Below are positions 7,101 through 16,112 of a stretch of DNA of 17,404 nt, one piece after another. Position 1 is the stretch's first letter. Each line of letters starts with the position of its first letter. The position numbers were made by a program, and so were the translations under genes. A model generated the notes under the pieces. It searched no databases. It saw only the letters and a list, made by a program, of their open reading frames with translations, and was not told the DNA's origin. The stretch is from Bacteroidales bacterium UBA6267 (GTDB taxonomy: Bacteria; Bacteroidota; Bacteroidia; Bacteroidales; UBA1556), in contig DJVB01000056.1 of the NCBI GenBank assembly GCA_002440745.1, positions 75,269 through 92,672 of the forward strand. Direction: 5' to 3'.

Positions 7101-10094
7101 TTAATTCATTTTAATCAATGAATCGAATAAATCTTTATTCGCTTCAATCTTCTGTGCATTTCCATAAACACAAATTTGTTTTTGAGCGACAACCTTTTCA
7201 ATCATTGCCTTGAATTTCTTCAAATCTTCGACAGTTGTGCTCAAAACCTCATCACGAACTTGCTGATAATAAGCATCTTCCAAACCGGAAAAATAGCGGC
7301 TAAATGCCTGATTTCCTTTTCCTGACACGTTCAAAGGTTGGTCAAGGTCGGAGATTGTGCCAATAATAAACTGGGTTAAATCCCTCTCGGATGGCGTGTA
7401 AGAAGCCACAAATTCCGGCAAAGCTTTATAGATTTGATAGGTTTCGGCAAGATTCGGATCGCGATAGGAGGCGAAAACTAAGGTGCCGGAACTTGAAAGA
7501 TTGCTAAATCCACCATAAGCACCACCTTTAACGCGGATTTGTTGATTTAAATAGTCGCGAGAAATTATCCTGTTGAATACCAACATTTTTCCTGAAAAAT
7601 CATAACCAAGAGTCTTCAAATTTGCACCACTATAAACATATTGCACCTTGCTTGAAGACATAATTCCTTCATTCTTCACTTTTAAATCGAAATGCCAATC
7701 ATTCAATGCTATTTTCCCTTGTTTCAACTTTCCTTGAAAACCGGGCAATTCCTTCATCAATAACTTATAATCATCTGTATTACAAGTTACCCCATAAATT
7801 ACATTTTCTGATACGAAAAGATTTTTTGAAATTTCAGCAAATTTACTCACCAAATCTTTGGATTGAGTATCGAAGTTTTTCACCAAATTTTCAACGAAAG
7901 TATAATACGCATAACCACCTGTCAATTCACCGAACATGCCTGAGTGACTGATATATGAGCTAAAACGATAAGACGCAAGATAGGCCCCTTCCCTTTTGAA
8001 ACGCGCATCCAAAGAGGATAAGTGCCGAGTAAGCAGCGTTTTTAGTCGTTCAACGTCATCAAATTTCGATTTATTAATAATCTCATCAACCAAATTCAAC
8101 ATGGTTGCCAAATTAGAAACCGTAGCTTTTGAGCTCACAACAAACTTTGGAATAAGCTGATTATCATCATTTTTAACCAAATAACGGGTGATATTGGTAT
8201 TGATTCCACCTGTGGACTTATTAATCTGCATATCAAGCTGACCGAAGTCGTAGGATTCTGTATTCAAACTTCCTAACATATTAGATAACAACTCGATATA
8301 AGGCAAATCAGATTTATCCACTGATCTCATATCAAAATACATATTTAAGTAAACAATGCCATTAGTATGGTCGTTATAATGCAAAACCGGTGTTTTGCCC
8401 ATTTTAGTGGCAGTTGCTTTATAGGTGGTAGCTTTGGGGTTAATGTCAGAAAGTTGTAGCATAGGAATTTTTGCTAAATCTTCAGGAGAATCCTCCGCAT
8501 TTTGATAATCTAACAAGTCTTGAGTTTCAGCCACAAGTTTCTGTAAATCACTCTCGTTCAATGTCTTTCTATATTTTGCCAACTCATCTTTTTCAGCTTG
8601 AGCAATCTTCTGATCCAATCCTGGTTTTGGAGCCATAGAAAGCAATAAAGAATGAGGATTGTTGATAAAAGCTGACATGATTAAATCTTCGAAATAATTG
8701 GTTTTCAGATATTCACGAAGTTTTTTCAAATTTGCTTCATATTCCAAGCCTAAAAATGGATCGTCGCTATAAATGAAATCCGGCATTACGGAATACATCA
8801 TGGTTATTCCCTTTTGCGCATCATTATCCTCACGGCGATGAAACTCAAATCGGTTCAAGATAGATTCCAATTCCTTTTTATCAATTCCTTCTTTGGCTAT
8901 TTTTGTTAAAGTACTAAACACAATATCCTTAAATTCATTAAGTTGCGGTTCGTTAGCTTTTTGCACCGTGATAGAAGTCACATTTTGCTTATAGTCTGAA
9001 GACCCGCCTCCTACATTTTTTCCGATACCGGCCTCTTGCAAAGCTATGCGCACCGGAGCGGCCTCGCTGTTCACTAAATAATACATAAGCAACGAAAGAG
9101 CTTCGGTTTTCACTTTATCCTTTCCATAATTATTCACAAATTGGAGAGTCAAATAGGTTTGGTCTTGTACCGGACTGCCTTCAATCACAGGATAATATTC
9201 CTTCACAACCTTCATTGCTGAAAAAGGTTTTTGAACTTTAATCTTCCTTTGAGGACCTCTTTTATTATAGTTTTTGAGGTAATTCTCATGAATAAATGCC
9301 AATTCTTTTTCGATGTCTCCATTGCCATAAAGTAAAATATAGCTATTATCGGGATGATAGAATTGCTTGTGAAAATTGGTAAACTGCTCATAAGTCAACT
9401 GAGGTATTGCCGGAGGATAACCACCTGATTCATAACCATATTCCGACTCAGGGAACAGATTGCGATAAGTGTAAAGATTTAAATAGCGTGTCGGATTAGA
9501 AAAAACTCCCTTCATTTCACCATAAACCACACCTTTGAATTGCAATTCAGCATCTAAGGAAGTGAGGTCGTAATGCCATCCTTCTTGCATCAAAATTCGT
9601 TTTTCCTTGTGGAGCATAGGTTTAAAAACCGCATCCAAATAGACATGCATCAAATTGAAATAGTCTTTATCGTTCATACTTGCCACCGGATACGAAGTTC
9701 GGTCTTTCGAAGTCATGGCATTCAAGAAAGTATTCAACGAACCTTTGACTAAGACATCAAAAGGACTTTTAGCAGGAAAATCTTCGGAACCATTCAACAC
9801 GCTATGCTCCATAATATGAGCTGTTCCACAGTCGTTATCGGGAATGGTGTGAAAAGTAATATCGAATGTTTTGTTGGGGTCGTCGTTGGCAATCTTGAGC
9901 AGTTTGGCACCGCTTTGCAAATGCTCGTAGTAATAACAAACGGCATTCACTTCTTTAACAAACCGCTTTTCAATAAGCTTAAAGCCATGTTTCAGTTGTT
10001 TATCATCTGAACTATTTGCGGTTGCATTAGCCTGAAACTGCGACATTATGGCGCAAACTATCAGACCCGATAATATAAAATGTACTCTCTTCAT
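7101..10094 (-). CDS. Exported M16-family zinc metallopeptidase (presequence protease / M16C-like)
   Basis: The protein has 997 residues, a single-chain double-module size typical of PreP/M16C enzymes. A signal peptide (about 1-24, cleavage near QANA-TA) is followed by the inverted zinc motif HIMEH (93-97, HxxEH) in the context DCGTAHIMEHSVLNGS. A third-ligand candidate, Glu171, lies in ILMQEGW. The family encloses short unfolded peptides in a clam-shell chamber and degrades them. The C-terminal half lacks a second HxxEH, as expected. It sits between the outer-membrane barrel gene (39 bp upstream) and the M1 peptidase gene (21 bp downstream) on the same strand. A periplasmic or surface location is inferred from the signal peptide. 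Confidence 0.9.
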   Translation of the reverse strand: MKRVHFILSGLIVCAIMSQFQANATANSSDDKQLKHGFKLIEKRFVKEVNAVCYYYEHLQSGAKLLKIANDDPNKTFDITFHTIPDNDCGTAHIMEHSVLNGSEDFPAKSPFDVLVKGSLNTFLNAMTSKDRTSYPVASMNDKDYFNLMHVYLDAVFKPMLHKEKRILMQEGWHYDLTSLDAELQFKGVVYGEMKGVFSNPTRYLNLYTYRNLFPESEYGYESGGYPPAIPQLTYEQFTNFHKQFYHPDNSYILLYGNGDIEKELAFIHENYLKNYNKRGPQRKIKVQKPFSAMKVVKEYYPVIEGSPVQDQTYLTLQFVNNYGKDKVKTEALSLLMYYLVNSEAAPVRIALQEAGIGKNVGGGSSDYKQNVTSITVQKANEPQLNEFKDIVFSTLTKIAKEGIDKKELESILNRFEFHRREDNDAQKGITMMYSVMPDFIYSDDPFLGLEYEANLKKLREYLKTNYFEDLIMSAFINNPHSLLLSMAPKPGLDQKIAQAEKDELAKYRKTLNESDLQKLVAETQDLLDYQNAEDSPEDLAKIPMLQLSDINPKATTYKATATKMGKTPVLHYNDHTNGIVYLNMYFDMRSVDKSDLPYIELLSNMLGSLNTESYDFGQLDMQINKSTGGINTNITRYLVKNDDNQLIPKFVVSSKATVSNLATMLNLVDEIINKSKFDDVERLKTLLTRHLSSLDARFKREGAYLASYRFSSYISHSGMFGELTGGYAYYTFVENLVKNFDTQSKDLVSKFAEISKNLFVSENVIYGVTCNTDDYKLLMKELPGFQGKLKQGKIALNDWHFDLKVKNEGIMSSSKVQYVYSGANLKTLGYDFSGKMLVFNRIISRDYLNQQIRVKGGAYGGFSNLSSSGTLVFASYRDPNLAETYQIYKALPEFVASYTPSERDLTQFIIGTISDLDQPLNVSGKGNQAFSRYFSGLEDAYYQQVRDEVLSTTVEDLKKFKAMIEKVVAQKQICVYGNAQKIEANKDLFDSLIKMN

Positions 10095-10133
10095 AAAAAT
10101 TAATTTAACGTTATATACTTGATTTAGTTTAAT

Positions 10134-12602
10134 TTACATAATTCCTCCACCAAAATTCTGATCCGAAACGTTAGCATCCTGCCGCCGTTTGTAATCATTA
10201 ATTTTATAAGAAGCCTGCAAAATTATCACAGGATACTCACTCCTATAATTAAATTCAGAATAAAGATTCTCCACATCGGTAATAAACCCAAAATTCATGG
10301 TGTAAAACAAATCACGCATGGTTAGCGTGAGGTGAAGTTTCTTTTTCATAAAATCTCTTGCAATAGACAAATTTGCACCATACATCGAAAACTGATTTCC
10401 TTGAGAAGTTAAGCGAGGTGCATTATAAAACCCAACTAATTGAATTCGAGTTTTATCGTTTATTTTAAAAGTGGCATTGAGCACAAAGTCGGAGTTAATT
10501 GATTGACGTTCTGCTACATCAGCCAAATCTGAGGACGAAACATTATAGCTAAAAAGATTTGCAGAAGCATAAATATTCAACCATTTTACTAACCCTAGAT
10601 TTGTGGAAAACTCCAAGCCGTAGGCGAAATTTTTCCCCATATTGCGCGTTTCGATGAGCACCAAACCTGTAGAATCCATAGTCAAAGTTCGGTTGAAAGC
10701 ATCGTTGGTTTGGCGATAAAACATTTCTAAAGATAAGAACCCGGGCTTAACGCGCTGCATGAGGTTAAGTTCGTAAGAATCCGTAAATTCAGGCTTTAGA
10801 TAAGGATTACCCATTTGAGAAACATAACTATCAGAGTAAACGGGGAATGGGTTAAGAGTCCATTCACGAGGGCGATTAACGCGGCGACTATAACTTGCCT
10901 GCAACTGTCGGCCTTTCTTTAGCTGACGGCTTAAATGCAAGGTTGGAAACAAACTGAATTGTTCTAAAGGATACTCAATTTGTTCGTCAGGCATTTTTAA
11001 ATTGCGGCTAAAATACTCAGCTCTCAAACCCGCCATATAGTTGATTTTCTTCCATTCGCCTGAATAAGTGGAATATACGGCATAAATATTTTCAGAAAAA
11101 CTCATGTTCTGCAAGCCACCCGCAGGAATCTGCCAATCTTGAGTTGTGAAATCCTGTAGTTCCATTTTATAGTCCGACTCCACCAATTTGGCATCTATTT
11201 GCACACCGGCTTCCATCTTCGACTTTTCCGTTAATGGAAGCGTATAATCGGTTTTAAAATAGAGCGTTACATTTTCGTCATTACGGGTGGATTTGTGATG
11301 ATTTGCCCAACTTGAATTGATGTATTCAGAATCGGTAACTTTTTCATTAACATCTGTAATATTCTCGCCATTCCATGTTGACTCCACCAAAGCCATAACT
11401 ATATCATGGTTTTTCTTTTCAAAATCGTGATCAAAGGTTAATGTGCCGGTATGATAAAAACCACTTGTCAATAAATTAGAGAAGCTTGATTTATAGTTAG
11501 TTGAAAGATTATCACCCATAACTTCCTTAGTTTTTCCATCCATTTTCAAATCCATACCCCAATGACCAAATTGGTATTTTGCCGTAAAACTATTCTTTGG
11601 ATTGATATTCCAGTCCATTCCGGCGGTGATTGAATATGGATCAAACACCTGATTTCTATCGATTTCCTGAGTAGTGGTATAAGTAGTATCTTGAAATTTC
11701 TTCCAAGCCTCCATTTTACTGAAAGGATAGGAATGCGAGTTGGAATAATCACCATTCAAGAAAAAATTGACCTTTTTGCTATAATAATTCAAGCTAAAAT
11801 CGCCACTATATTTGTGATAGGTCCCTGCGCTTAGATTGATGATTCCGTTGGAAGCCTTCTGCACATTTTTCTTCATCACAATATTGATAATTCCTGAAGT
11901 CCCTTCAGGGTCGTATTTAGCTGAAGGATTGGTAATTATCTCCACATTTTCCACAATAGAAGCCGGTATTTGTTTCAAAGCATCACTGCTGCTCATTGCT
12001 GTCGGTTTGCCATCTATTAAAACGGTGTAATTAGCTGACCCACGCAAACTTACATTTCCTTCCATATCTACTTGAATAGAAGGTGTATTTTCTAAAGCAT
12101 TAGCCACTGAACCACCTGCTGCATCAAGCTTTTTGGAAATATTCACCACCTTTTTATCGATATGATATTCCACCGGATTTCTTTCGTCAACAATGGCAAC
12201 CTCCGCTAAATTTTCGGCAGCAACTTCCAACTGAATCATCCCGGCATCAAACACCTTTTTCGCACCGGAAATTTCAATTCCTTCAACTGATTTTCGGTAA
12301 AAACCAATAAAATTTGCCACAATATAATAGGAGCCTTTTGCCACATCTGCAATCAAGAAACTACCATCAGCAGCACTGATAGCACCGGTTTGTAAAGTGG
12401 AATCGGGCAATGAATAAAGCACGACATTTGCATACTCTATGGGCTGTCCGTTCGATTTGGAAACAATTTTTCCTTTAACCACCCCTCCGGCAGCAGCTTC
12501 CGGTGTAACTTGAATTGCGAACGAAAATTGATTAATTAAGATTGCCACTGCAAGCAGCAAAATATTTTTAATATCCCGAACTAAAAACGAACTTGTATTC
12601 AT
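10134..12602 (-). CDS. Outer-membrane beta-barrel protein with carboxypeptidase-like domain and TonB-receptor-like plug
   Basis: The protein has 822 residues. A signal peptide (about 1-29) is followed by a carboxypeptidase-regulatory-like beta-sandwich (about 42-125: VVKGKIVSKSNGQPIEYANV, then DGSF and FIGFY segments). A plug-like domain comes next (about 145-245: PSIQVDMEGNVSLRG, VLIDGKP, YDPEGTSGIINI). The rest is a long beta-barrel rich in alternating aromatic residues and ending in GGGIM. This is the domain order of Bacteroidota outer-membrane barrel proteins related to TonB-dependent receptors; I see no clear TonB box. It is the first gene of the operon with the two exported peptidases, suggesting transport or sensing linked to peptide processing (inference). 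No SusD-like gene is next to it. Confidence 0.88.
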   Translation of the reverse strand: MNTSSFLVRDIKNILLLAVAILINQFSFAIQVTPEAAAGGVVKGKIVSKSNGQPIEYANVVLYSLPDSTLQTGAISAADGSFLIADVAKGSYYIVANFIGFYRKSVEGIEISGAKKVFDAGMIQLEVAAENLAEVAIVDERNPVEYHIDKKVVNISKKLDAAGGSVANALENTPSIQVDMEGNVSLRGSANYTVLIDGKPTAMSSSDALKQIPASIVENVEIITNPSAKYDPEGTSGIINIVMKKNVQKASNGIINLSAGTYHKYSGDFSLNYYSKKVNFFLNGDYSNSHSYPFSKMEAWKKFQDTTYTTTQEIDRNQVFDPYSITAGMDWNINPKNSFTAKYQFGHWGMDLKMDGKTKEVMGDNLSTNYKSSFSNLLTSGFYHTGTLTFDHDFEKKNHDIVMALVESTWNGENITDVNEKVTDSEYINSSWANHHKSTRNDENVTLYFKTDYTLPLTEKSKMEAGVQIDAKLVESDYKMELQDFTTQDWQIPAGGLQNMSFSENIYAVYSTYSGEWKKINYMAGLRAEYFSRNLKMPDEQIEYPLEQFSLFPTLHLSRQLKKGRQLQASYSRRVNRPREWTLNPFPVYSDSYVSQMGNPYLKPEFTDSYELNLMQRVKPGFLSLEMFYRQTNDAFNRTLTMDSTGLVLIETRNMGKNFAYGLEFSTNLGLVKWLNIYASANLFSYNVSSSDLADVAERQSINSDFVLNATFKINDKTRIQLVGFYNAPRLTSQGNQFSMYGANLSIARDFMKKKLHLTLTMRDLFYTMNFGFITDVENLYSEFNYRSEYPVIILQASYKINDYKRRQDANVSDQNFGGGIM

Positions 12603-12645
12603 AAAAATTGGTTTAGTGTTAATAATGAATTCAAGGATACGACCA

Positions 12646-12675
12646 CGAAAGTACCCTAAAAGTTTTGATTATCAA
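12646..12675 (-). promoter_or_regulatory. Promoter of the barrel-M16-M1 operon
   Basis: On the minus strand TTG (12673-12675) is followed after 19 bp by TACTTTCG (12646-12653), one base from the TAnnTTTG consensus and with the same spacing as the tRNA-fMet promoter. The start site would fall near 12639, giving a leader of roughly 37 nt. Confidence 0.55.
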
Positions 12676-12708
12676 TGTGAAAAATGATAAGTGCATGGTA
12701 AAACTGAG

Positions 12709-12748
12709 TAACTGTTTGTAAAAAAAGGATAACTGTTTTCGGAAACAG
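12709..12748. promoter_or_regulatory. Possible operator: direct repeats TAACTGTTT spaced 21 bp, plus hairpin
   Basis: TAACTGTTT occurs at 12709-12717 and 12730-12738, start-to-start 21 bp, i.e. two helical turns. The second copy overlaps an inverted repeat CTGTTT-TCGG-AAACAG (12733-12748). The site lies upstream of the operon promoter's TTG and could bind an activator. No binding protein is known. Confidence 0.35.
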
Positions 12749-12825
12749 GTCCAAATGAATCATGGAGAGGGCATTTAGGTTTCTAAAAGGCTGAAAAAAG
12801 GGGTAAAACCAGGACGTGGTTTTAG

Positions 12826-12833
12826 TACTTTTG
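12826..12833 (+). promoter_or_regulatory. -7 promoter element of prfC
   Basis: TACTTTTG followed by CCGCC is an exact match to the Bacteroidota -7 consensus. No TTG is found at the matching -33 position. It lies only 13 bp before the first ATG of prfC, so the transcript would have a very short leader. Confidence 0.6.
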
Positions 12834-12846
12834 CCGCCAATTTTGA

Positions 12847-14436
12847 ATGAAAATCATGGGTTTTAAAGAAGAAATAAACAGACGGCGCACCTTTGGAATC
12901 GTTTCGCATCCCGATGCCGGAAAGACAACATTAACAGAAAAACTACTTCTTTTTGGAGGCGCGATTCAGGAAGCCGGCGCTGTGAAGTCCAATAAAATTA
13001 AAAAGACTGCAACATCCGACTGGATGGAAATTGAAAAACAAAGAGGAATTTCAGTTGCCACTTCCGTCATGGGTTTCGACTATAATGGTTACAAAATCAA
13101 TATTTTAGACACTCCCGGGCATAAGGATTTTGCCGAAGACACCTACCGCACCCTGACCGTTGTGGACAGCGTTATCATTGTGATAGATGCAGCAAAAGGA
13201 GTTGAGGAGCAAACTCGTAAACTGATGGAAGTTTGCCGAATGAGAAATACACCGGTAATTGTGCTGATTAACAAGATGGACCGTCCATCGCAAGACCCAT
13301 TCGATTTGCTTGATGAAGTTGAAAATCAATTAAATATCCACGTCACTCCGCTGAGTTGGCCCATTGGAAATGGAAATACTTTTCAAGGCGTTTATAATAT
13401 TTTTGAGAAAAAATTATTACTTTATAATCCAAACGAAAAAGTTACCGAGCACAATTCCGTGCTTTTTGATGATGTTAATAATGAAGAAATTCGTGACTAT
13501 ATCGGGAAGTCAGTGGATCAATTAAGGTCTGATTTAGAGTTAGTTCATGGAGTTTATCCGGAATTTGAATTGGAAGAATACCGCTCCGGCACCACTGCGC
13601 CGGTTTTTTTCGGTTCAGCACTTAACAATTTCGGCGTCAAGGAGTTATTAGATTGTTTTGTGCAAATTGCACCACCACCACAACCTAAGCAAGCCGCCGA
13701 GCGATTAGTAAATCCGTTTGAGGAAAAATTCAGTGGCATCGTGTTTAAGATTCATGCCAATATGGACCCACGACACCGCGACCGTATAGCTTTTGTAAAA
13801 GTTGTTTCCGGCACCTTCCGCCGCAACACTAACTATCTACACGTCAGACATCAACGAGAGATGAAGTTCCCAAGCCCAACGGCATTTATGGCTTCAAAGA
13901 AATCTATCATCGATGAAGCCTATCCCGGAGATATTGTAGGTCTTCACGACACCGGAAACTTCAAAATTGGTGACACCCTGACCGAAAACGAAATACTTAA
14001 TTTCAAAGGCATTCCGACCTTCTCCCCTGAATTATTTAAATATGTGGTAAACACCGACCCAATGAAGTCGAAACAGTTGGCCAAAGGTTTAGAGCAACTT
14101 ACAGACGAAGGAGTTGCGCAATTATTCACAGGAACTCTAACTAATCGGCCCATTATTGGCACCGTGGGAGCACTCCAATTTGAGGTAATTCAGTACAGGC
14201 TACTGCACGAATATGGTGCTTCTTGCCGCTTCGATCCCATCGAACTATACAAAACCTGCTGGATACGCTGCAAAGACAAAAAAATATTGGACGATTTTAA
14301 ACAACGGAAATATAAAAATATGGCTTTGGATAAAGAAGGTAACGATCTCTTCCTCGCCGACTCGCCTTATGCTCTGCAAATGGCTCAAGAGAAATTTCCG
14401 GAAATAGAATTCTTCTTCACTTCGGAGTTTAAGTAG
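12847..14436 (+). CDS. prfC: Peptide chain release factor 3 (translational GTPase)
   Basis: The 529-residue RF3 is a GTPase that helps recycle release factors RF1/RF2 from the ribosome after termination. The G-domain motifs are all present: the P-loop SHPDAGKTT (20-28), the switch-I region QRGISVATSV (65-74), DTPGH (88-92) and NKMD (142-145), followed by translation-factor beta-barrel domains. The length matches the family. The window offers ATG at 12847 or at 12856 (MGFKEE). Because the -7 element is so close, the second start would leave a more usual leader, and family members often begin near MxFxEEI. The gene is divergent from the peptidase operon. Its stop codon is immediately followed by the first unit of a hairpin repeat array. 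Confidence 0.96.
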   Translation: MKIMGFKEEINRRRTFGIVSHPDAGKTTLTEKLLLFGGAIQEAGAVKSNKIKKTATSDWMEIEKQRGISVATSVMGFDYNGYKINILDTPGHKDFAEDTYRTLTVVDSVIIVIDAAKGVEEQTRKLMEVCRMRNTPVIVLINKMDRPSQDPFDLLDEVENQLNIHVTPLSWPIGNGNTFQGVYNIFEKKLLLYNPNEKVTEHNSVLFDDVNNEEIRDYIGKSVDQLRSDLELVHGVYPEFELEEYRSGTTAPVFFGSALNNFGVKELLDCFVQIAPPPQPKQAAERLVNPFEEKFSGIVFKIHANMDPRHRDRIAFVKVVSGTFRRNTNYLHVRHQREMKFPSPTAFMASKKSIIDEAYPGDIVGLHDTGNFKIGDTLTENEILNFKGIPTFSPELFKYVVNTDPMKSKQLAKGLEQLTDEGVAQLFTGTLTNRPIIGTVGALQFEVIQYRLLHEYGASCRFDPIELYKTCWIRCKDKKILDDFKQRKYKNMALDKEGNDLFLADSPYALQMAQEKFPEIEFFFTSEFK

Positions 14437-14543
14437 GGTGGTAAAATGCTTCGCGGAATTGATGGTAAGATGCTTTGCGTAATTGATGGTAATTTGGCTG
14501 CGCCGTAATTGATGGTAAGATGCTTCGCGGAAAGGGTGGTAAA
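14437..14543. repeat. Tandem 24/26-bp mini-hairpin repeat array 1
   Basis: Four full units (14437-14460, 14461-14484, 14485-14510, 14511-14534) and a partial fifth (14535-14543) start directly after the prfC stop codon. Each begins GRTGGTAA, has a short palindrome around GCTTCGC, GCTTTGC or GGCTGCGCC, and ends in GGAATT, GTAATT or GGAAAG. Units are 24 bp, or 26 bp when the palindrome is the longer GGC-GCC type. A second array of the same unit lies 1.8 kb away in the same orientation. Confidence 0.88.
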
Positions 14544-14695
14544 TTATTATAATTCAAAATAAAATCCCCTCTATTTATCCAAATCCTGCTTTTAATGGAT
14601 TCGCCAAGTAGCTTGTTCTGCACTTAATTAATGCAATAGTGATTTTCGTATTAATCAATAAAAGTTAATTCCAATAAAGTTAAATACAGGCAAAC
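14544..14695. other. Intergenic stretch without recognised gene
   Basis: This is AT-rich sequence between the repeat array and the convergent minus-strand gene. A minus-strand frame (14429-14623) runs through it into the repeat array, but it has no recognisable protein character. No convincing terminator is seen for either neighbour. Confidence 0.5.
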
Positions 14696-15391
14696 TCACT
14701 TTTTACTTTTTGGTGTTAGCTTTTTTGAAAGACCCAAGCTAAAAACTCGTGTTCTATGCATACCCAAATAATATCTCATGGTAAAATCAAGAGGATATCT
14801 TTTAGACTCGAAAAGTGGAATATTAAAATATACAGTACTACCAAAATTATAATACCTTAAGAATACAGGTAAGACTATATTTACATTTTCAAGAACTTTG
14901 GTCTGTGTATTATAGAGAAACAAAACTGAATTCTCGAAGCCTTCCAAGTAATAATAGGTGTCAACATGTGAACCAAATATCCCAAATCCCGTTTGGAAAC
15001 GGAAGTTGTAGATATTCAAGATTCTATTATACTCTATACGTAATGTAATATGTCTGGACGATGATGTAAATGGTTTTGCAATTTGTTTCGGAAATGAAAT
15101 AACTGATGAACTAGATATATGGTCTGCTGGTGTATAATTAAACCCAACAAAAGAATATTTGAACTCAGAATTTTTCCATTGAATATTTTTATTTCCAAAA
15201 GCATTAAAAAAATCAAAACCAAAAACAAAACTATTCTTTCCTTTTTGATAAAACAAATCATTAGAGATTACATATCCAAATAAATGACTTTGGCGTGAAT
15301 ATCCTGCAAAAATCCCAGGTTTAATACTAACTTGAGTGTAAGATAAATTTGCAGAGAAAATTAAAACCAAGATTACTAATATTGTTTTCAT
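14696..15391 (-). CDS. Hypothetical exported protein, probably outer-membrane beta-barrel
   Basis: I do not recognise a named family. The 231-residue product has a clear signal peptide (MKTILVILVLIFSANLSYTQ, cleavage near residue 19-20). Alternating hydrophobic/aromatic beta-strand patterns follow, such as SFVFGFDFFNAFG, YSFVGFNYTPADH, LRIEYNRILNIYNFRF and LDFTMRYYLGM, as expected of a small outer-membrane barrel. It ends in a basic tail (KKLTPKSKK) instead of the C-terminal aromatic residue usual for barrels. It is the second gene of a pair, 18 bp after the gene at 15410-16102, which has almost the same length and build; distant paralogy is possible. The region is visibly more AT-rich than prfC or the peptidase genes, suggesting accessory or transferred DNA. 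Confidence 0.7.
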   Translation of the reverse strand: MKTILVILVLIFSANLSYTQVSIKPGIFAGYSRQSHLFGYVISNDLFYQKGKNSFVFGFDFFNAFGNKNIQWKNSEFKYSFVGFNYTPADHISSSSVISFPKQIAKPFTSSSRHITLRIEYNRILNIYNFRFQTGFGIFGSHVDTYYYLEGFENSVLFLYNTQTKVLENVNIVLPVFLRYYNFGSTVYFNIPLFESKRYPLDFTMRYYLGMHRTRVFSLGLSKKLTPKSKK

Positions 15392-15409
15392 ATCTTTTAT
15401 TTTTTTGAA

Positions 15410-16102
15410 TTAGTATTTTATTCCAACAAAAAAATCATTCTTTAAAGGAAAACCACCAAAATCGATAATATCGTAATCGAAGGATAACCTCTTCCCTATG
15501 TACAGGCTATTCTTAAAATGAAAAATCAGATTGATATCAACATAGGCCGCGGCTGACAATCCCCCATGATGTGACATCATTAAATAAATACCCTTGTTTT
15601 CCGTATCGTTGTTTATATAACTCAAACTTGCCTTCATAGCGGGAGTTCTAAAGTTATAGTGTATTAAACCTAATCCAAATGAATAAGAAAACTCAAAGCT
15701 ATTTTTTGTGTGTTTTTGGTTTAAATAAATTAAAAACAAATTCTCCTTGTATTGATGACTATAAGGCTCTAATTTAATGGAGCCGGCTTGCGATTCGTTG
15801 TTTTTCAAAAGGTCTGGATAGGTAAATGCTTGCCCAAAACTAAAAAAGTGAAGAGGTGCAATAGTATTAAAAGTATGCATATAATCATCTTCACTGAATT
15901 TTATATTAAAAGAAGAATGAAGATAGGTGAAACCTAAATACCAGTTCTTTTTTACATTTTTTTGACAATCGAATCTTAACAATTGGGAAAACCCATAATC
16001 TAAGGTTTGGATTCCAAATCCAAAAGAGTATCTTTGAGGCTCTTCTGATTTTAGCGTTATTGATATCAGCATCAAAACTGTAATTACATAAATTTTTATC
16101 AT
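15410..16102 (-). CDS. Hypothetical exported protein, probably outer-membrane beta-barrel
   Basis: The protein has 230 residues and no family I can name. A signal peptide (about 1-18, MIKIYVITVLMLISITLK) is followed by beta-strand-like alternation: YSFGFGIQTLDYGFSQ, NWYLGFTYLHSSFNI, FEFSYSFGLGLIHYNF, AAAYVDINLIFHF. The C-terminal strand ends DFFVGIKY with a terminal aromatic residue, a feature of outer-membrane barrels recognised by the Bam complex. It is upstream of, and probably co-transcribed with, the similar-sized gene 18 bp downstream. Ten bp upstream lies the end of a small frameshifted lipoprotein frame. The base composition is AT-rich like the rest of this block. Confidence 0.7.
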   Translation of the reverse strand: MIKIYVITVLMLISITLKSEEPQRYSFGFGIQTLDYGFSQLLRFDCQKNVKKNWYLGFTYLHSSFNIKFSEDDYMHTFNTIAPLHFFSFGQAFTYPDLLKNNESQAGSIKLEPYSHQYKENLFLIYLNQKHTKNSFEFSYSFGLGLIHYNFRTPAMKASLSYINNDTENKGIYLMMSHHGGLSAAAYVDINLIFHFKNSLYIGKRLSFDYDIIDFGGFPLKNDFFVGIKY

Positions 16103-16112
16103 AGTGTAAATT

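Noticed and set aside
14429..14623. 64-residue minus-strand open frame
   Set aside because: About half of it is translated repeat array whose 24- and 26-bp units do not keep a common frame; no signal peptide or recognisable domain.
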